A stretch of DNA of 64,000 bases from Rhodocyclales bacterium (GTDB lineage Bacteria > Pseudomonadota > Gammaproteobacteria > Burkholderiales > Rhodocyclaceae). The position numbers were made by a program, and so were the translations under genes. The DNA lies in assembly GCA_016235165.1 (NCBI GenBank), contig JACRLX010000037.1, positions 1 to 64,000 of the forward strand. The letters run 5' to 3'. Below are positions 42,433 to 51,796 of this stretch, piece after piece; positions within the stretch are counted from its first letter, which is position 1; every line of letters begins with the position of its first letter. The notes beneath the pieces are model-generated. The model did not search any database. It had not been told where the DNA came from and saw only the letters and a list, made by a program, of their open reading frames with translations.

Positions 42433-44186
42433 CAGCGCCCGCGCATGAAAAGCTTGTCCAGCTCCGCCATCGACAGTTGCACCCAGGTCGGGCGGCCGTG
42501 GTTGCACTGGTCGGCGCGTTCGGTGGCTTCCATCTGGCGCAGCAGGGCGTTCATCTCGGTCAGGCTGAGCTGGCGATGGGCGCGCACCGCGCCGTGGCAG
42601 GCCATGGTTGCCAGCAGCTCGTTGCGCCGGGTTTCGACCACGCGGCTGGCCGGGTGCTCGGCCAGATCCTTCAGCAGCGAGCGCACCAGCTCGTCGATCT
42701 TGCCCCCCGCCAGCAGCGCCGGCAGGCGGCGCAGGGCGAGCTCGCGCGGGCCGGCGGCGGCGATCTCGAAACCGAGCGCGGCGAGGGTTGCGGCCTGGTC
42801 TTCCACGGTGGCCAGCTCGGTGGCGCTGGCGGCAAGCACCAGTGGTACCAACAGCGCCTGCGTTGCCGGCGGCCCGGCGTCGAGGGCGGACTTGAGCTGC
42901 TCGTAGAGGATGCGCTCATGCGCGGCGTGCATGTCGACCAGCACCAGCCCGGATGCGCTTTGCGCCAGGATGTAGATGCCATGTAGCTGGGCGATGGCGT
43001 AGCCGAGCAGGGGCGCGGTTTCTGCGCTGAACGTTGGCGCCGGCGCCACGGCGATCTCGGTCCGGTCTGCGCCATCGAAAGCAGCGCGGGCGAAGTCGAG
43101 GTAGGCCCTGGCCGCCGGCTCGCCGACCGCGAGGCCGGCCTGGCGGGCGTAGCTGAAGGCCGGCGCGGCATGGCTCGCGGCCGCGGGCGCTGCGGTCTCT
43201 GCCGCCGCCAGCGGCGTGGCCAGGGTGCGCTGCAGCGCATGGAAGACGAAGCGGTGAATGCCATGGGCATCGCGGAAGCGGACTTCGGTCTTGGCCGGGT
43301 GCACATTGACATCGACGCCGGCGGGGTCGAGTTCGAGGAACAGCACATAGGCCGGATGGCGCGCGCCATGCAGGATGTCGGCCCAGGCCTGGCGCGCGGC
43401 GTGGGCCAGCAGCTTGTCGCGCACGAAGCGGCCATTGACGAAGAAGTACTGCTCGTCGCGTCCGGCGCGTGAGTAGGCCGGCAGGGCGGCGAGGCCGGAA
43501 AGCCGCAGCGGGCCGGCGGATTCGTTCAGGGGCCGGGCCTGGGGGAAGAAGTCGTCGCCGATGATTTCGTGGGCGCGACGCGGGAAGTCGGCGCTGGCGA
43601 GACGGCGTTTCTGGCTGCCGTTGTGGCCGATGCTGAAAGCGACATCCGGGCGAGCCAGCGCCATGCGCCGCAGCACCTCGTCGCAGTGAGCGTATTCGGT
43701 GCCTTCGGACTTGAGGAATTTGCGCCGCGCCGGAGTGTTGAAGTACAGGTTGGCCACCTCGATCACCGTACCCTGCCCGAGTGCGGCGGGCTCGACGCCG
43801 CTGCCCTCGCCGCGCAGGCGGAAGGCGTGGGGCTGCGAGGCGTGGCGGCTGGTGAGGGTGACTTGCGCCACCGAGGCGATCGAGGCCAGCGCCTCGCCGC
43901 GAAAGCCTAAGCTGGCCACGCGCTCCAGGTCGTCGAGGCTGGCGATCTTGCTCGTGGCATGGCGCGCCAGGGCCAGCGGCAGATCGTCGGGAGCGATGCC
44001 GCCGCCGTCGTCGGCGACGCGGATCAGGCGCACGCCGCCTTCTTCCAGTTGCACGTCGATCTTCGTGGCGCCGGCGTCGAGGCTGTTTTCCAGCAGCTCC
44101 TTGAGCACCGAGGCGGGCCGCTCGACCACCTCGCCGGCGGCGATCTGGCTGATCAGCAGATCCGGCAGAGGTTTGATGATGCCCAT
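42432..44186 (-). CDS. mutL: DNA mismatch repair protein MutL
   Basis: A 584-residue GHKL ATPase. The N-terminus has [38 protein letters not shown] and the FFVNGR and [10 protein letters not shown] motifs; a Pro/Ala-rich linker (about 335-385) leads to the C-terminal dimer domain. There [12 protein letters not shown] fits the metal-binding endonuclease motif DQHA(X)2E(X)4E with a Q-to-M change. So this MutL is probably a nicking type, as in bacteria without MutH. ATG 44186 opens the conserved start; the upstream frame runs over the promoter. Confidence 0.95.
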   Translation of the reverse strand: MGIIKPLPDLLISQIAAGEVVERPASVLKELLENSLDAGATKIDVQLEEGGVRLIRVADDGGGIAPDDLPLALARHATSKIASLDDLERVASLGFRGEALASIASVAQVTLTSRHASQPHAFRLRGEGSGVEPAALGQGTVIEVANLYFNTPARRKFLKSEGTEYAHCDEVLRRMALARPDVAFSIGHNGSQKRRLASADFPRRAHEIIGDDFFPQARPLNESAGPLRLSGLAALPAYSRAGRDEQYFFVNGRFVRDKLLAHAARQAWADILHGARHPAYVLFLELDPAGVDVNVHPAKTEVRFRDAHGIHRFVFHALQRTLATPLAAAETAAPAAASHAAPAFSYARQAGLAVGEPAARAYLDFARAAFDGADRTEIAVAPAPTFSAETAPLLGYAIAQLHGIYILAQSASGLVLVDMHAAHERILYEQLKSALDAGPPATQALLVPLVLAASATELATVEDQAATLAALGFEIAAAGPRELALRRLPALLAGGKIDELVRSLLKDLAEHPASRVVETRRNELLATMACHGAVRAHRQLSLTEMNALLRQMEATERADQCNHGRPTWVQLSMAELDKLFMRGR

Positions 44187-44195
44187 GGAGAGGCG

Positions 44196-44215
44196 ATTAT
44201 AGCTTCCGGTAAAAT
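44196..44215. promoter_or_regulatory. Divergent -10 boxes for mutL and dedA
   Basis: On the minus strand TATAAT (44201-44196) points to mutL, 10 bases before its ATG; on the plus strand TAAAAT (44210-44215) points to dedA, 30 bases before its TTG. The mutL leader would be very short. Confidence 0.5.
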
Positions 44216-44244
44216 CGTGACTTTCCGCTCCGGCCCGCGCTTCC

Positions 44245-44904
44245 TTGGAACTTCTTGCCCAGTTCATCGACATCGTCCTCCACGTGGACAAGTACCTCGC
44301 CGCCCTGCTGGCGCAATACGGTACCTGGATCTACGCGATCCTGTTCCTGATCGTGTTCTGCGAAACCGGCCTGGTCGTCACCCCCTTCCTGCCCGGCGAT
44401 TCCCTGCTTTTCGTGGCCGGGGCGCTGGCCGCCACCAGTGATGGCAGCTTCCGGATCGAGATCGTGATCGGCGTGCTGCTGGCGGCGGCGATCCTCGGCG
44501 ACAACACCAATTACTGGATCGGGCGCTGGGCCGGCACGCGCATCCTGTCCTGGGGCGAGCGCCACGCGCGCTTCTTCAACCGCAAGGCCTTCGACATGAC
44601 GCATGCCTACTATGAGGCGCACGGCGGCAAGACCATGCTGGTGGCGCGCTTCATGCCCTTCGTGCGCACCTTCGCCCCCTTCGTCGCCGGCGTCGGTACC
44701 ATGAGCTATCCGCGCTACTTTGCCTTCGACCTGGCCGGCGCCATCCTCTGGGTGTTCTCGCTTTGCCTCGCCGGTTACTGGTTCGGCAACATTCCCTGGG
44801 TCAAGTCCAATCTCTCGCTGATCGTCTTCGGCACCATCGGCCTGTCGCTGATGCCGCTCATCCTCGCATGGCTGCGCCATCGCCTGGCACCGCGGGCTTC
44901 CTGA
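44245..44904 (+). CDS. DedA-family membrane protein
   Basis: A 219-residue inner-membrane protein of the DedA/SNARE-associated family: ILFLIVFCETGLVVTPFLPG with the conserved acidic residue, DNTNYWIGRWAGTRI, GGKTMLVARFMPFVRTFAPF with the key arginines, and GYWFGNIPWVKSN. These proteins move lipid carriers such as undecaprenyl phosphate or phospholipids across the membrane and need the proton gradient. Start is TTG 44245 as no ATG fits; the ribosome site is weak. It heads a co-directional run reaching rlmB. Confidence 0.92.
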   Translation: MELLAQFIDIVLHVDKYLAALLAQYGTWIYAILFLIVFCETGLVVTPFLPGDSLLFVAGALAATSDGSFRIEIVIGVLLAAAILGDNTNYWIGRWAGTRILSWGERHARFFNRKAFDMTHAYYEAHGGKTMLVARFMPFVRTFAPFVAGVGTMSYPRYFAFDLAGAILWVFSLCLAGYWFGNIPWVKSNLSLIVFGTIGLSLMPLILAWLRHRLAPRAS

Positions 44905-45644
44905 GCCCGTTTGGCGCGATGGCCCTGGCCTGCCTGAGCCTGCTGCCAGCCGGCTGCGCGACCAGCGAGCGCCCGCGCGGCACAACCGATACCCTGGCCA
45001 ATACGGTGGCCAACTTCGACCCCAAGCAGATCGGCAAGGCCGACATCGATCGCGTGGCCGACCTGCACCGGCGCGAGATTTTCGCCAGCGTGCGCGTGCT
45101 GGCGGAAAAACTCTACCGGCGCAATCCGCGCGAGTGGAAGAAAGGCGGTCATGCCAGCGTGGAAGCGGCGCTCGATCGCCTGCTCGATCCGCGCACCGGC
45201 TGGCGCCCAGCCGACGCCGCCGGGCGGCGCGGCACCGACGCCATCCTGCTGGCGCTGTCCACCGACTTTGCCGGCGACCGTGTCGCGGTGCTGATCGGCG
45301 GGCTCGGCGGCATGCTCAACGCGGCCTTCGAGGAGAAGACCGAATTCTTCCTGCCCGACGAGCTCGACCCGCAGAAAATCCACAACAGCGCGCGCAACCT
45401 CGAAATCGCGGCCTGGAAGCTGGCCAATGCGCGCGACGCGGCGGGCAGCCTGCTGTTGCTCAGCAACGAGCCGGCGCAGGGCGGCCAGCCGGCCAACCTG
45501 AGTTTCGAACGCGAATTCGGCAAGATGATCGGCAATCTCGACCTGCTCGCCAACCTGCTCGCCGACAAGGGCCACCGCACCATCGCCCGCGTCACGCAAA
45601 GCATCGCCACCGCCGTGTTCCTGCCGGTGCCCTCGCTGCGATGA
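44868..45644 (+). CDS. Putative lipoprotein of unknown function
   Basis: A 258-residue protein with a hydrophobic leader ending in a lipobox LLPAGC, so probably lipid-anchored. Two starts are possible: ATG 44868 (overlapping dedA by 37 bases, 29-residue leader) or ATG 44919 (12-residue leader, short for a signal). The mature part is helical (ADIDRVADLHRREIFASVRV, then LYRRNPREWKKGGHASVEAA and FEEKTEFFLPDELDPQKIHN). I have seen such proteins next to dedA or purN in related bacteria but know no function. Its stop overlaps the purN start (ATGA). Confidence 0.7.
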   Translation: MAAPSPGTAGFLSPFGAMALACLSLLPAGCATSERPRGTTDTLANTVANFDPKQIGKADIDRVADLHRREIFASVRVLAEKLYRRNPREWKKGGHASVEAALDRLLDPRTGWRPADAAGRRGTDAILLALSTDFAGDRVAVLIGGLGGMLNAAFEEKTEFFLPDELDPQKIHNSARNLEIAAWKLANARDAAGSLLLLSNEPAQGGQPANLSFEREFGKMIGNLDLLANLLADKGHRTIARVTQSIATAVFLPVPSLR

Positions 45645-46276
45645 AGCGCTATGTGATCCTGATCTCCGGTCGCGGCAGCAACATGGAATCCCTGCTGGCC
45701 GCCGGCCTGCCGGGCGCGTGCGTGGCGGTGATCAGCAACAAGCCCGATGCCGCCGGCCTGACGCTGGCGGCGGCGCGCGGCGTGACGACGCAGGCCATCG
45801 ACCATCGCGGCTTTGCCAGCCGTGAGGATTTCGACGCCGCGCTGGCCGCCGAGATCGAGCGCCATGCCCCCGACCTGGTGCTGCTGGCCGGCTTCATGCG
45901 CATCCTGAGCGATGGCTTCGTACGCCGCTTCGAGGGCCGCCTGCTCAACATCCATCCCTCGCTGCTGCCCCTGTTTCCCGGCGTCAAGACCCATGCCCAG
46001 GCGCTGGCGGCGGGCGTCCGGCTGCATGGCTGCACGGTGCATTTCGTCACCCCGGCGCTGGACGGCGGGCCGATCATCGCCCAGGCGGCGGTGCCGGTGC
46101 TGGCCGGCGACGACGAGGCGTCCCTCGCGGCGCGGGTGCTGGCGGAAGAGCACGCGCTCTACCCGCGCGTGGCGCGCTGGTTCCTCGAAGGCCGTTTGCA
46201 ACTGCTGGAAGGCCGGGCCCGGCTGGCCGGCGAGCGCCCGGCGCACGGCGCGCTGCACGTGCCCGCCGCCGATTGA
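45641..46276 (+). CDS. purN: Phosphoribosylglycinamide formyltransferase PurN
   Basis: A 211-residue enzyme that transfers a formyl group from 10-formyl-tetrahydrofolate to GAR in purine synthesis. GRGSNM at 10-15 binds the phosphate; LLAGFMRILSDGFVRRFEGR, NIHPSLLPLFPGVKTHAQAL and HGCTVHFVTPALDGGPII contain the catalytic Asn, His and Asp. ATG 45641 overlaps the stop of the lipoprotein gene by four bases. Length matches the family. Confidence 0.95.
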   Translation: MKRYVILISGRGSNMESLLAAGLPGACVAVISNKPDAAGLTLAAARGVTTQAIDHRGFASREDFDAALAAEIERHAPDLVLLAGFMRILSDGFVRRFEGRLLNIHPSLLPLFPGVKTHAQALAAGVRLHGCTVHFVTPALDGGPIIAQAAVPVLAGDDEASLAARVLAEEHALYPRVARWFLEGRLQLLEGRARLAGERPAHGALHVPAAD

Positions 46277-46286
46277 GGCGGACCCC

Positions 46287-47273
46287 ATGCCGCTGCTGTT
46301 TGCCTTTGTCGCTTCGTTGAGCGTTCATGCCGCGGTCCTGCTGGGGCCCGGCTGGGGCCTGCCGCTCAGCCAGGAACCGGAGCCGCCGACCACTCTCGAC
46401 GCGGTGATTGCGCGGCCCGCGCCGCGTGTCGAGGCGCCGCCGGCGAAGGCGCCGCAGAAGGCGGCCCCGGCCAGGCCGCGTATCGCCGCCGAGAGTCCGG
46501 CGGCTACCCCGGAAGCCCGGTCGCTGCCGCAGCCCGAGCAGGCTGCCGCCACGGTCCCGCCACCGCCGCCCGAACCCAGCCCGGCAGCGGCGCCGGCGGC
46601 GGTCGAGGCGGCCGCGCCGGTGCCGGCCAGGACGGCGCTGCCGGGGCGCGGCCGGGCCCGCTTCACCGTCACGCGCGGCGAGGGCGGTTTCGTCATCGGT
46701 CAGGCGATCTACACCTGGGAGCACGACGGCTTCCGTTACCGGCTCAAGAACCTGATCGAAACCACCGGGCTGGCAGCCGTGTTCCGGCCGGTGCAGTCCC
46801 TGGCCAGCAGCGAAGGCGAGATCGGTGCGGATGGCCTGCGCCCGGGCCAGTTCCGTCAGGAAAGAGTCGGCGGCGTGGATACGGCGAGCTTCGACTGGCT
46901 GGGCCGCTTCGTCAGCTACGCCGGCCGCCGCGATCCCATCGTCAATGGCACGCAGGACCTGCTGTCGATGTACTACCAGCTGATGCTGCTGGCGCCGACC
47001 GATGGCGCGGTGGAAATGCCGATCGCCACCGGGCGCAAGCTCGAAACCTACCGTTTCGAGGTGCTCGGCGAAGTGGCGCTGGCCACGGCCGGCGGCGAGC
47101 GGCGCACGATCCACGTGCGGGCACGCGGCGGCGGCGACACCATCGAGATCTGGCTGCCGGCCGGCGAGGGCGCGATCGCGCGCGGCATGCCGCTGAAAAT
47201 CCGTTTCATCGATCGCAAGGGCGAAATCTTCGACCAGATCGCCGACGACACCGACACCGGAGGAAAGCAATGA
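46287..47273 (+). CDS. DUF3108 exported protein with Pro/Ala-rich linker
   Basis: A 328-residue protein. A hydrophobic segment (residues 3-20) anchors or exports it. Residues about 30-115 are a Pro/Ala-rich linker like that of TonB, and the C-terminal 200 residues are the DUF3108 domain (GGFVIGQAIYTWEHDGFRYR, PVQSLASSEGEI, NGTQDLLSMYYQLM, HVRARGGGDTIEIWLPAGEG). DUF3108 proteins are periplasmic and of unknown function, with a predicted beta-rich fold. It lies directly after purN, as in other betaproteobacteria. Confidence 0.85.
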   Translation: MPLLFAFVASLSVHAAVLLGPGWGLPLSQEPEPPTTLDAVIARPAPRVEAPPAKAPQKAAPARPRIAAESPAATPEARSLPQPEQAAATVPPPPPEPSPAAAPAAVEAAAPVPARTALPGRGRARFTVTRGEGGFVIGQAIYTWEHDGFRYRLKNLIETTGLAAVFRPVQSLASSEGEIGADGLRPGQFRQERVGGVDTASFDWLGRFVSYAGRRDPIVNGTQDLLSMYYQLMLLAPTDGAVEMPIATGRKLETYRFEVLGEVALATAGGERRTIHVRARGGGDTIEIWLPAGEGAIARGMPLKIRFIDRKGEIFDQIADDTDTGGKQ

Positions 47274-47277
47274 GTAC

Positions 47278-48696
47278 ATGGATCGCAATCGACCAGCGAA
47301 CGGCGGTGAGGACGTGAGCGGCGAACGCAGGCGGAGTCCGCCGCCGCGACGCGATGCCCGCGGCATGGCGCGCCATGGCGCCGGCGAGGGCCGCCGCGCG
47401 AACGCCGGCGCGGAAGCCGGCAGCGAGGCCGCCGGCGTTTCCGCCGCGCTGCTGGATGCGACGGTGGCCGCCACCACCAGTCTGCTGGCCTTCAACCAGC
47501 CGGCCGACGCCGCGCTGTCGGGCTTCTTTCGCGCCCATCGCAGCGGCGCCCGCGACCGCGCCTTCATCGCCGAGACCGCCTATGCCGTGCTCCGCCGCAA
47601 GCGCTGGCTGGAACGCCTCGCCGGTGGGCCGCAGGCGCGTCCGACGCCACGCCAACTGGTGCTGCTTTCGCTGTCGCGAGTGCGCGGCATGTCGCAGCGC
47701 CAGCTCGACCCGGCCGTGCAGGAAGGCGAGGCCGAGTGGCTGGCCGTGATCCGGCGCGAACCGGAACCCGAGCTGAGCCTGGCCGAGCAGGCCGACCTGC
47801 CGGACTGGCTGGTGGCGCGCCTGTCCCAGGTCATGACACCCGAGGCTCTGCTGGTGCTGGCGCGTGCCCTGAATTCTTCGGCACCGCTGGACTTGCGCGT
47901 CAATGTGCAGAAGCTGTCGCGTGACGACCTGATCGCGCGCCTGGCCGCCGATGGCATCGTCGCCGAGCCCTGCCGCCTGGCGCCGTTCGGCCTGCGGCTC
48001 AAGGGCAAGCCGGCACTGCAAAAGCACCCCGCCTTCCTCGATGGCAGCTTAGAGGTGCAGGACGAGGGCTCGCAACTGCTGGCCCACCTGCTGGCCCCCC
48101 GGCGCGGCGAGCTGGTGGTGGATTTCTGCGCCGGCGCGGGCGGCAAGACCCTGGCGCTGGGCGCGCTGATGCGCTCCACCGGGCGCCTGTATGCCTTCGA
48201 TGTATCGGACAAGCGTCTGGCCAAGCTGAAACCGCGCGCGGCGCGCGCCGGCCTCTCCAACGTGCATCCGATCTGCATTGCCAGCGAGAACGACATTCGC
48301 GTCAAGCGCCTGGCCGGCAAGGCCGACCGCGTGCTGGTCGATGCGCCCTGTTCCGGGCTCGGTACCCTGCGCCGCAACCCCGACCTGAAATGGCGCCAGT
48401 CGGAACAAAGCGTCGCCGAGCTGGCGGTGAAGCAGGCCGCGATCCTCGCCGCGGCGGCGCGGGTGGTACGACCGGGCGGGCGCCTGGTGTATGCCACGTG
48501 CAGCATCCTGGCCGAGGAGAACGAGCACATCGTCGACGCCTTCCTTGCCGCCCATCCCGAGTTCCGGCGCCTGTCGGCGCAGGAGCTGCTGGCGGCGCAA
48601 GGCATCGCCGTCGATTGCGGCGCGGACCTGCGCCTGATGCCGCACAGCCACAGCACCGACGGCTTCTATGCGGCCGTGCTGGAACGCGAGAAGTGA
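47278..48696 (+). CDS. RsmB/NOP2-type RNA (cytosine-5) methyltransferase
   Basis: A 472-residue methyltransferase. After a low-complexity basic N-terminus (about 45 residues) comes an NusB-like domain (NQPADAALSGFFRAHRSGAR, then RDRAFIAETAYAVLRRKRWL) and the SAM domain: FCAGAGGKTLALGAL, LVDAPCSGLGTLRRNPDLKW and YATCSILAEENE, where the two cysteines are catalytic and releasing. It is RsmB-like, but the true 16S C967 enzyme in this group may be encoded elsewhere, so I leave the symbol empty. The start is uncertain: ATG 47278, or GTG 47314 inside the low-complexity part. Confidence 0.88.
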   Translation: MDRNRPANGGEDVSGERRRSPPPRRDARGMARHGAGEGRRANAGAEAGSEAAGVSAALLDATVAATTSLLAFNQPADAALSGFFRAHRSGARDRAFIAETAYAVLRRKRWLERLAGGPQARPTPRQLVLLSLSRVRGMSQRQLDPAVQEGEAEWLAVIRREPEPELSLAEQADLPDWLVARLSQVMTPEALLVLARALNSSAPLDLRVNVQKLSRDDLIARLAADGIVAEPCRLAPFGLRLKGKPALQKHPAFLDGSLEVQDEGSQLLAHLLAPRRGELVVDFCAGAGGKTLALGALMRSTGRLYAFDVSDKRLAKLKPRAARAGLSNVHPICIASENDIRVKRLAGKADRVLVDAPCSGLGTLRRNPDLKWRQSEQSVAELAVKQAAILAAAARVVRPGGRLVYATCSILAEENEHIVDAFLAAHPEFRRLSAQELLAAQGIAVDCGADLRLMPHSHSTDGFYAAVLEREK

Positions 48697-49238
48697 AGCG
48701 CTTCCTTGTTGCTTGCCTGTTCGCCTGCGCAACAGTCGGCGCTGGTGCCACGGCGATTCCGGCCAGCGGCAGCGTCGAGGTTCTGTTTACCCCCTGGGAC
48801 GATGCCGAGGGCGCCATCGTGCGCGCCCTTGGCGAGGCACGACAGAGCATCCACGTCCAGGCTTTCCTGTTGACCAGTCGCTCGATCGCCAGATCCCTGC
48901 GCGAGGCCCGTGACCGTGGCGTCAGGGTCGAGGTGCTGGCCGACCGCGAAATGCTGCGCAAGGGCGAGAACTCGCAATTGCCGATGCTTGCCGCCGCCGG
49001 CATCCCGGTCTGGCTGGAGACGCGCTACGCCTCGGCACACAACAAGGTCCTGCTGGTCGATGCCGAGAGTCCGAGCGGGGTCGTCATCACCGGCAGCTAC
49101 AATTTCACCTGGTCGGCGCAGGCGCGCAATGCCGAGAACCTGCTGATCCTGCGCGGCAACCCGTCGCTGGCGCGACGCTACCTGGAGAACTGGCGACGCC
49201 ATCGCGACGACGCCGAGAAGTATGACGGAGCCCAGTAA
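48693..49238 (+). CDS. Exported phospholipase D-like (single HKD) nuclease family protein
   Basis: A 181-residue protein with a signal peptide (MKRFLVACLFACATVGAGAT) and one HKD motif, HNKVLLVD followed by ITGSYNFTWSAQARNAEN. The single motif and length match Nuc/EDTA-resistant nuclease-like PLD proteins, which dimerise to form the active site. Its start GTG 48693 overlaps the stop of the methyltransferase gene. It is probably periplasmic; the substrate may be DNA or a phosphodiester. Confidence 0.88.
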   Translation: MKRFLVACLFACATVGAGATAIPASGSVEVLFTPWDDAEGAIVRALGEARQSIHVQAFLLTSRSIARSLREARDRGVRVEVLADREMLRKGENSQLPMLAAAGIPVWLETRYASAHNKVLLVDAESPSGVVITGSYNFTWSAQARNAENLLILRGNPSLARRYLENWRRHRDDAEKYDGAQ

Positions 49239-50513
49239 ATGAACAGTCCCGATTTCACCAGCGTCTGGCATGCGGTGCTGTCCGACCTGCGTCAGCCCGA
49301 TCTGGTCTGGCAGCTTGCCGCGCTGGCCGCCTGCCTGTTGCTGGCGAAACTGGGCGAGCGCCTGCTGCGATCCCGCCCGCTGCCGGCCAACGTGCCCTTC
49401 GAGATCGGCCAGGGCTGGTTGCAGCGCGTCGCCTTTCCGCTGCTGGCCATGCTGCTGGTGTGGCTGGTGCGCGCCTTGGCCAACCCGCACATGCACGTGA
49501 ATCTGTTTTCGCTGGCGCTGCCCTTGCTGGCCTCGCTGGCCATCATCCGCCTGGTGTTCTACGTGCTGCGCTACAGCTTCCTCGGCGCCACCTGGCTGGC
49601 TCAGTTCGAGCGTGGGTTTTCGGCGCTGGTGTGGGGCATCGTCGTGCTCCATGTCACCGGCCTCTTGCCGGACCTGATCAAGCTGCTGGAAGGCGTGAGC
49701 TTCACCGCCGGCAAGCAGAAGCTGACGCTGTGGACCGTGCTGCAAGGCGTGGTCGCCCTGTTGATCACGGTGCTCGGTGCCCTGTGGCTGGCCGGCGCGG
49801 TGGAGCGCCGGCTGAACGCCGCCGAGGGCATGGATGGCAACCTGCGGGCGGTGCTGGCGCGGCTGTCGAAGGCGCTGCTGATCGTGCTGGCGATCCTGAT
49901 CGGCCTGCCCATGGTCGGCATCGACCTGACCACGCTGTCGGTGTTCGGCGGCGCGCTGGGCGTCGGCCTGGGCCTTGGCCTGCAAAAGATCGCCAGCAAC
50001 TATGTCTCGGGATTCATCATCCTGCTCGACAATTCGGTACGCGTGGGCAACGTGATTTCGGTCGGCAGCGATCGCGGCGAGGTGACGCGCATCACCACAC
50101 GTTACACGGTGCTGAAGGACGTCACCGGCGTCGAATCGCTGGTGCCCAACGAACTGCTGGTCGGCTCGGTGGTGCGCAACGAGTCCTACAGCAATCCGCG
50201 GGTGCGCCTGACCATGCCGGTGCAGATCGCCTATGAAAGCGATCTCGAACGCGCCATGGAAATCATGGTCGCCGTTGCCCGCACCAATCCGCGCGTGCTC
50301 GCCGAGCCCGGTCCGGCGGCCTTGCTGGCGGGCTTTGGCGATTCCGGCATCAATCTCGATCTGGCGCTTTGGGTGGCCGATCCGGAACACGGATTCGGGC
50401 CGATGCGCTCGGATATCTATCTTGCGATCTGGCGCGAGTTCAAGGCGGCGGGAATCGGGATACCCTACCCGCAACGTGAAGTGAGAGTTCTCCAGGGAGC
50501 CGCAATTGAGTGA
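49239..50513 (+). CDS. MscS-family mechanosensitive channel
   Basis: A 424-residue membrane protein. Four to five N-terminal helices precede the pore helix TLSVFGGALGVGLGLGLQKI with its glycine/alanine pattern, then the MscS beta domain (NYVSGFIILLDNSVRVGNVI, GEVTRITTRYTVLKDVTGVE, LVPNELLVGSVVRNESYSNP) and an alpha-beta C-terminus ending QREVRVLQG. It opens under osmotic downshock. It abuts the PLD gene stop (TAA-ATG with no gap) and overlaps the rlmB start by eight bases. Confidence 0.93.
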   Translation: MNSPDFTSVWHAVLSDLRQPDLVWQLAALAACLLLAKLGERLLRSRPLPANVPFEIGQGWLQRVAFPLLAMLLVWLVRALANPHMHVNLFSLALPLLASLAIIRLVFYVLRYSFLGATWLAQFERGFSALVWGIVVLHVTGLLPDLIKLLEGVSFTAGKQKLTLWTVLQGVVALLITVLGALWLAGAVERRLNAAEGMDGNLRAVLARLSKALLIVLAILIGLPMVGIDLTTLSVFGGALGVGLGLGLQKIASNYVSGFIILLDNSVRVGNVISVGSDRGEVTRITTRYTVLKDVTGVESLVPNELLVGSVVRNESYSNPRVRLTMPVQIAYESDLERAMEIMVAVARTNPRVLAEPGPAALLAGFGDSGINLDLALWVADPEHGFGPMRSDIYLAIWREFKAAGIGIPYPQREVRVLQGAAIE

Positions 50514-51243
50514 AACCCGACTGATCCACGGCTTCCATGCCGTCACCGCCAAGCTGCGCCACGCCGCCGGGGACATCCGCGAAATCACGGTCGCCGAAGG
50601 TCGCCAGGATGGGCGCATGCGCGAGCTGCTGAAGCAGGCCGAGGCCCACGGCGTGCGCGTGATTGCCACCGATGCCAAACGGCTCGACGGCATGGCCGGC
50701 GGCAGCCAGCATCAGGGCGTGGTGGCGCGCGTCGCCGCCCAGGCGCGGCACCTGACGGTGGATGACGTGCTGGAAAACCTCGCCGAGCCGGCGCTGCTGC
50801 TGGTACTCGACGGTGTCACCGATCCGCACAACCTCGGCGCCTGCCTGCGCGTGGCGGATGCCGCCGGCGCCCATGCCGTGATCGCGCCCAAGGATCGCGC
50901 CTGCGGACTCAATGCCACGGCGATCAAGGTCGCCAGCGGCGCCGCCGACAGCGTGCCCTATATCGTCGTCACCAACCTGGCGCGCAGCCTGCGCGAGATG
51001 CAGGAGCAGGGCATCTGGGTGATCGGCGCCGATGGCGCAGCGGAACGCGAGCTGTACGCGATCGACCAGAAGGTGGCCTGTGCCTGGGTGCTCGGCGCCG
51101 AGGGCGACGGCATGCGCCGCCTGACCCGCGAGACCTGCGACGAGCTGGCGCGCATTCCCATGCTGGGCAGCGTCGAAAGCCTCAATGTTTCCGTCTCGGC
51201 GGGGATCTGCCTGTTCGAGGCGCGGCGCCAGCGGCGCGCTTAG
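50506..51243 (+). CDS. rlmB: 23S rRNA (guanosine-2251-2'-O)-methyltransferase RlmB
   Basis: A 245-residue SPOUT methyltransferase with an N-terminal substrate-binding domain (IHGFHAVTAKLRHAAGDI, SQHQGVVARV) and the trefoil-knot motifs LVLDGVTDPHNLGACLRVAD, WVLGAEGDGMRRLTRETC and SVESLNVSVSAGICLFEA. It methylates G2251 in the peptidyl-transferase P loop. The start is TTG 50506, behind an AGGGAG site inside the mscS end; no ATG fits. Confidence 0.93.
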   Translation: MSETRLIHGFHAVTAKLRHAAGDIREITVAEGRQDGRMRELLKQAEAHGVRVIATDAKRLDGMAGGSQHQGVVARVAAQARHLTVDDVLENLAEPALLLVLDGVTDPHNLGACLRVADAAGAHAVIAPKDRACGLNATAIKVASGAADSVPYIVVTNLARSLREMQEQGIWVIGADGAAERELYAIDQKVACAWVLGAEGDGMRRLTRETCDELARIPMLGSVESLNVSVSAGICLFEARRQRRA

Positions 51244-51247
51244 CGTA

Positions 51248-51751
51248 ATGGGGTGGATGGATCTTGCCGGCGACATGGGATTAAAATCGCCACCTACTCC
51301 CAAGGACATAGGTCTCAAGGTGGAGCGTCGTTCGCATCCCCGCCGTGAACACGCCGGATTTGGCGTCACGATCGGCGTCAAATCCATCGATCGGGAACAC
51401 GCCGCCCTGTTCGATCAGCTCGATCGCTTGCAGGGCAATCCTGGCGTCCATCCCGGCAGCGAGGCGTTTACCGAACTCCTGAGCCGGCTGGGGCGGCAGA
51501 TCGATGCCCATTTCAAGAGCGAGGAAGAAATCCTGCGCACCTGCGGCATGCCGGAGGAAGTGGTGCGCGAGCATTTCCAGGCCCACACTGCGATACTCGA
51601 CGAGTACGCGCGCCTGAATCTCGACATGATGGATGGTGGCGAGCTTTCACGCGAAGATGCGCTGAGGCTGATCCGCAACTGGATCGTGCAGCACGTACTG
51701 AGCCACGACGTGAAGATCGTGGATTTCGTGACTGCACCGACCGACGTTTGA
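51248..51751 (+). CDS. Bacteriohemerythrin
   Basis: A 168-residue (or shorter) protein with a hemerythrin domain: iron-ligand candidates lie in DREHAALFDQLDRL, HFKSEEEILR, REHFQAHTAIL and HVLSHDVKIVDF, in family order and spacing. It would bind oxygen or nitric oxide at a di-iron site; roles range from storage to sensing. Several starts are possible (ATG 51248, 51257, 51275 or GTG 51319); the first is listed. It stands alone between rlmB and the convergent dehydrogenase. Confidence 0.8.
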   Translation: MGWMDLAGDMGLKSPPTPKDIGLKVERRSHPRREHAGFGVTIGVKSIDREHAALFDQLDRLQGNPGVHPGSEAFTELLSRLGRQIDAHFKSEEEILRTCGMPEEVVREHFQAHTAILDEYARLNLDMMDGGELSREDALRLIRNWIVQHVLSHDVKIVDFVTAPTDV

Positions 51752-51796
51752 TCCTGGCCCCGATCGACCCCGGGGCCGGTTACGGGCAGCCCTGGT